Below are positions 7,620 to 9,211 of a DNA stretch of 9,211 nt, piece by piece. Positions within the stretch are counted from its first letter, which is position 1; each line of letters opens with the position of its first letter. A program made the translations under genes and the position numbers. The notes below the pieces were generated by a model that searched no databases, was not told the DNA's origin, and saw only the letters and a list, made by a program, of their open reading frames with translations. Source of the stretch: Bryobacterales bacterium (lineage in GTDB: Bacteria; Acidobacteriota; Terriglobia; Bryobacterales; Bryobacteraceae); the NCBI GenBank assembly GCA_025353235.1, contig JANXQZ010000004.1, forward strand, positions 1 through 9,211, read 5' to 3'.

Positions 7620-7709
7620 TGTGGGGCAGGCAATCTTGCCTGCGGACAAGCTTTCCAGCTTGTCCAGCCGGCTCGAAAGCCGGCTGCAGCCAGGATTGGC
7701 TGCCCCACA
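7620..7709. repeat. 90-bp nested palindromic unit: four abutting hairpins inside an outer stem
   Basis: The outer stem is TGTGGG (7620-7625) paired with CCCACA (7704-7709). Inside it are four perfect hairpins in direct contact. HP1, 7626-7643, has arms GCAGGCAA and TTGCCTGC. HP2, 7644-7665, has arms GGACAAGCT and AGCTTGTCC with loop TTCC. HP3, 7666-7685, has arms AGCCGGCT and AGCCGGCT with loop CGAA. HP4, 7686-7703, has arms GCAGCCA and TGGCTGC with loop GGAT. No base lies between helices. The outer arms can also be extended to a 10-bp perfect inverted repeat (TGTGGGGCAG with CTGCCCCACA) that competes with HP1 and HP4. It lies between convergent genes and may be a dispersed intergenic repeat of the REP or MITE kind. 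No transposase or clear target-site duplication is visible, and no U-run marks a terminator. Confidence 0.85.
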
Positions 7710-7791
7710 TAGCCGCAAACAGCAATGGTTTCAAGTCTGCGAATCAGTTCAGAACGTCCAAGAAAACACTGCGGCGGTAGGCTCACCATGC

Positions 7792-7859
7792 AACCAAGCG
7801 GTGCCCCACATTGGCAGCGCACCGTGCTGGTTCCGCGACGCGTTAGAAATTCGTCGCGG
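7792..7859. repeat. Second hairpin cluster: two abutting stem-loops
   Basis: The first stem-loop pairs AACCA (7792-7796) with TGGTT (7828-7832) and, after a small internal loop, CGGTGC (7799-7804) with GCACCG (7819-7824). The next begins at the following base: CCGCGACG (7833-7840) pairs with CGTCGCGG (7852-7859) around an 11-nt loop. The first loop region carries TGCCCCACAT (7802-7811), a perfect copy of the ten bases at 7701-7710 that close the 90-bp unit. This may be a decayed relative of that unit, or a separate repeat sharing its end sequence. There is no U-run after the second stem on either strand. Confidence 0.55.
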
Positions 7860-7973
7860 CCCGCGAAGAAATTAGTAGATAGTAGTACAAAGTAGCGGGT
7901 TGCCACCTGTTGAAATCGTTGCTTCACCCGTTACGTTATATTCAGCAGCTGATTGCAAGCGGGGAGAGGAAGA

Positions 7974-9211
7974 TCAGGCAGAGGCCAAGCTAGGAACCAC
8001 GAACGGGGCGCGATACTGCCGTTGAAACAACGCATTCGCCTCCGCATCGCCCTTGCACGTAAACGCCACTGGATCGAAGTACAGCGTGCGACCTACTCGG
8101 TAGGAGATATTGGCCAAATGCACGAGCATCGTCGAGATCGCACCCTCCTCAATCGGAGCATTCAGATCCGACCGCTTCCGGCTCCGAACCGCTGCGATGA
8201 AGTTGGCCCAGTTATCTCCCTTGTCTTCGCCTGAAGGTCCAGGCTGCTGTTCCCGTCCTAAATAACTTTGATACCGGCCATGATCCTCGTCCCACACCGC
8301 CACATATCCCTTCGGCCCGTAGAACACCGCACCCACGGTGTTTGGGGATTTGCCATCATCTCCGATCCCGGATTCGTGGTTAGTAATCCAGTGGCGCACC
8401 TCAAACACTAGGACCTTCTTCTTGCCCCCTTCGTCGAACTCATAGGAAGCCGTCAAAAGGTTGGGCGTCTGCTGGTCATCATCGAACATCATGTGTCCGC
8501 CAATGGCGCTCACCTTGGTTGGATACTTCACGCCCAGGCCCCATCTCGCTAAGTCAAGCTGGTGAATGCCTTGGTTGCCAAGGTCGCCGTTGCCATAGTC
8601 CCAAAACCAGTGCCAGTTGTAATGGAATCGATTCTTCGTAAACTCATGCTGCGGCGCCGGGCCTAGCCACAGATCGTAGTTCACGCCAGCGGGAACCGGC
8701 TCAACGGGAGCGCGTCCGATGGTGTCGCGCCATTTGAAACAGAGTCCACGCGCCATGTACACGTCGCCGATAAGCCCTTCCTGCAGATGCCTCACCGCTT
8801 CCCGGGCAATGGAGGAGCGGCTGTTCGTCCCATGTTGGACGATGCGTCCGTACTTCTCCATCACGAGTGCCATTTGCCGCGCCTCGAACATGTCGTGCGA
8901 GCAGGGCTTCTCTACGTAAACATCCTTGCCCGCTTGGCAGGCCCAGATGGCTTGCATGGCGTGGTTGTGGTTGGGCGTTGCGATGGATACCGCATCGATA
9001 CTTTTATCGTCGAGCAGCTTGCGAAAATCGGTGAAGCCCTGAGGGCGCTTGCGGCCAAGCTTCTCGACTCCGTCCAGCCTCGAGTTCAAAATGGATTCGT
9101 CAACATCGCAGATCGCTGCAATCTCGACATTTGGCATCTTCGCGTAATGCGCGATGTGCTGGCGGCCCTGGCTCCGAACTCCCACGCATGCCACGCGGAC
9201 CGTGTCGTTTG
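7974..9211 (-). CDS. Gfo/Idh/MocA family oxidoreductase (5' end beyond window)
   Basis: The frame enters the window without a start and ends at TGA (7976-7974), giving 412 complete codons. A GTG at 9194 is probably internal: the codons before it (NDTVR) complete the first beta-strand, NDTVRVACVGVRSQGRQH. The N-terminal half is the NAD(P)-binding fold. AICDVD supplies the acidic residue after the second strand, ATPNHNH the usual fold motif, and VYVEKP the conserved EKP lysine motif. The C-terminal half has DYGNGDLGNQGIHQLDLARW and ends with a family-typical block, NWANFIAAVRSRKRSDLNAP. Relatives oxidise or epimerise sugars or cyclitols; the substrate cannot be named. In soil Acidobacteriota and Planctomycetes such proteins often carry a Tat signal, which would lie outside this window. 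The nucleotide loop reads GVRSQG, so the middle glycine of GxGxxG is an arginine. The gene converges on aidB across 400 bp and shares no visible pathway with it. Confidence 0.9.
   Translation of the reverse strand, partial: NDTVRVACVGVRSQGRQHIAHYAKMPNVEIAAICDVDESILNSRLDGVEKLGRKRPQGFTDFRKLLDDKSIDAVSIATPNHNHAMQAIWACQAGKDVYVEKPCSHDMFEARQMALVMEKYGRIVQHGTNSRSSIAREAVRHLQEGLIGDVYMARGLCFKWRDTIGRAPVEPVPAGVNYDLWLGPAPQHEFTKNRFHYNWHWFWDYGNGDLGNQGIHQLDLARWGLGVKYPTKVSAIGGHMMFDDDQQTPNLLTASYEFDEGGKKKVLVFEVRHWITNHESGIGDDGKSPNTVGAVFYGPKGYVAVWDEDHGRYQSYLGREQQPGPSGEDKGDNWANFIAAVRSRKRSDLNAPIEEGAISTMLVHLANISYRVGRTLYFDPVAFTCKGDAEANALFQRQYRAPFVVPSLASA

Larger units (their letters stand above)
7574..7973. other. 400-bp non-coding region between convergent genes
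   Basis: This stretch lies between the 3' ends of aidB and the Gfo/Idh gene. It holds the nested-hairpin unit at 7620-7709 and a second hairpin cluster at 7792-7859. The remaining parts (7574-7619, 7710-7791, 7860-7973) show no gene that I can support. Reading frames that cross the region have no recognisable domain, and their composition is dictated by the hairpin repeats. No stem followed by a U-run, as in an intrinsic terminator, was found on either strand. A TAGTAGATAGTAGTA run (about 7874-7888) is the only other low-complexity sequence. Confidence 0.6.

Noticed and set aside
7620..7709. The nested hairpins as an intrinsic terminator or an integron attC site
   Set aside because: No U-run follows on either strand, and the core-site sequences and single imperfect long hairpin of attC are absent. 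No integrase is nearby.
7608..7714. TAGC at 7608-7611 and 7710-7713 as a target-site duplication of the 90-bp unit
   Set aside because: The left copy is separated from the unit by 8 nt, so the two do not flank it directly; a 4-nt match is expected by chance.
7165..7875. A 236-codon plus-strand open frame overlapping the end of aidB and running through the intergenic repeats
   Set aside because: It is out of frame with aidB, has no recognisable domain or start signal, and its second half is simply the translated hairpin unit.
7860..7899. CCCGC (7860-7864) with GCGGG (7895-7899) as a third hairpin after the second cluster
   Set aside because: Five pairs around a 30-nt loop is too weak to claim, although its position directly next to the previous stem is suggestive.
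7607..7927. A 106-codon minus-strand open frame covering the hairpin region
   Set aside because: Its sequence is dictated by the palindromic repeats, it resembles no family I know, and no ribosome binding site precedes it. Such repeat-derived frames are a common source of false gene calls.

Overview
The window reads as a chromosomal segment of a moderately GC-rich Gram-negative-type bacterium. The combination of a large GH18-deacetylase-glycosyltransferase fusion, an scpA-scpB-rluB cluster, a Gfo/Idh/MocA oxidoreductase of the soil-bacterium type and a hairpin-rich intergenic repeat suggests an Acidobacteriota (Terriglobia-like) genome. This placement is an inference from gene content, not from any marker gene or database search.

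Layout. Positions 1-5906 hold five genes on the minus strand that look like one transcription unit. Read in the direction of transcription they are: a 1106-residue membrane protein joining GH18-like, CE4 polysaccharide deacetylase and GT2 synthase domains (5906-2586); scpA (2559-1780); scpB (1777-1073); an RluB-type 23S rRNA pseudouridine synthase (1071-328); and a YccU-like CoA-binding protein (335 to beyond position 1). Junctions are tight: 26 nt, 2 nt, 1 nt and an 8-nt overlap. A 77-bp divergent intergenic region (5907-5983) separates this unit from a plus-strand aidB-type acyl-CoA dehydrogenase (5984-7573). A 400-bp non-coding stretch between convergent genes follows (7574-7973), then a minus-strand Gfo/Idh/MocA oxidoreductase whose N-terminus lies outside the window (9211-7974).

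Functions. ScpA and ScpB are the non-SMC subunits of the condensin that organises the chromosome, and RluB modifies 23S rRNA; this trio is a common core-genome neighbourhood. The gene in front of it is more distinctive. It places a membrane-anchored, outward-facing hydrolase-like and deacetylase module and an inward-facing processive synthase on one chain, which resembles the separate PgaB and PgaC proteins of poly-N-acetylglucosamine systems combined into one polypeptide. All visible deacetylase and glycosyltransferase motifs are intact.

The most unusual non-coding element is a 90-bp unit at 7620-7709. It consists of four consecutive perfect hairpins enclosed by a perfect outer stem, with no unpaired base between helices, so it can be drawn as a five-way junction. 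A second cluster of two abutting hairpins lies about 80 bp further on (7792-7859). The rest of the window is ordinary core or metabolic gene content. No tRNA, rRNA, CRISPR array, insertion sequence or phage gene was seen.
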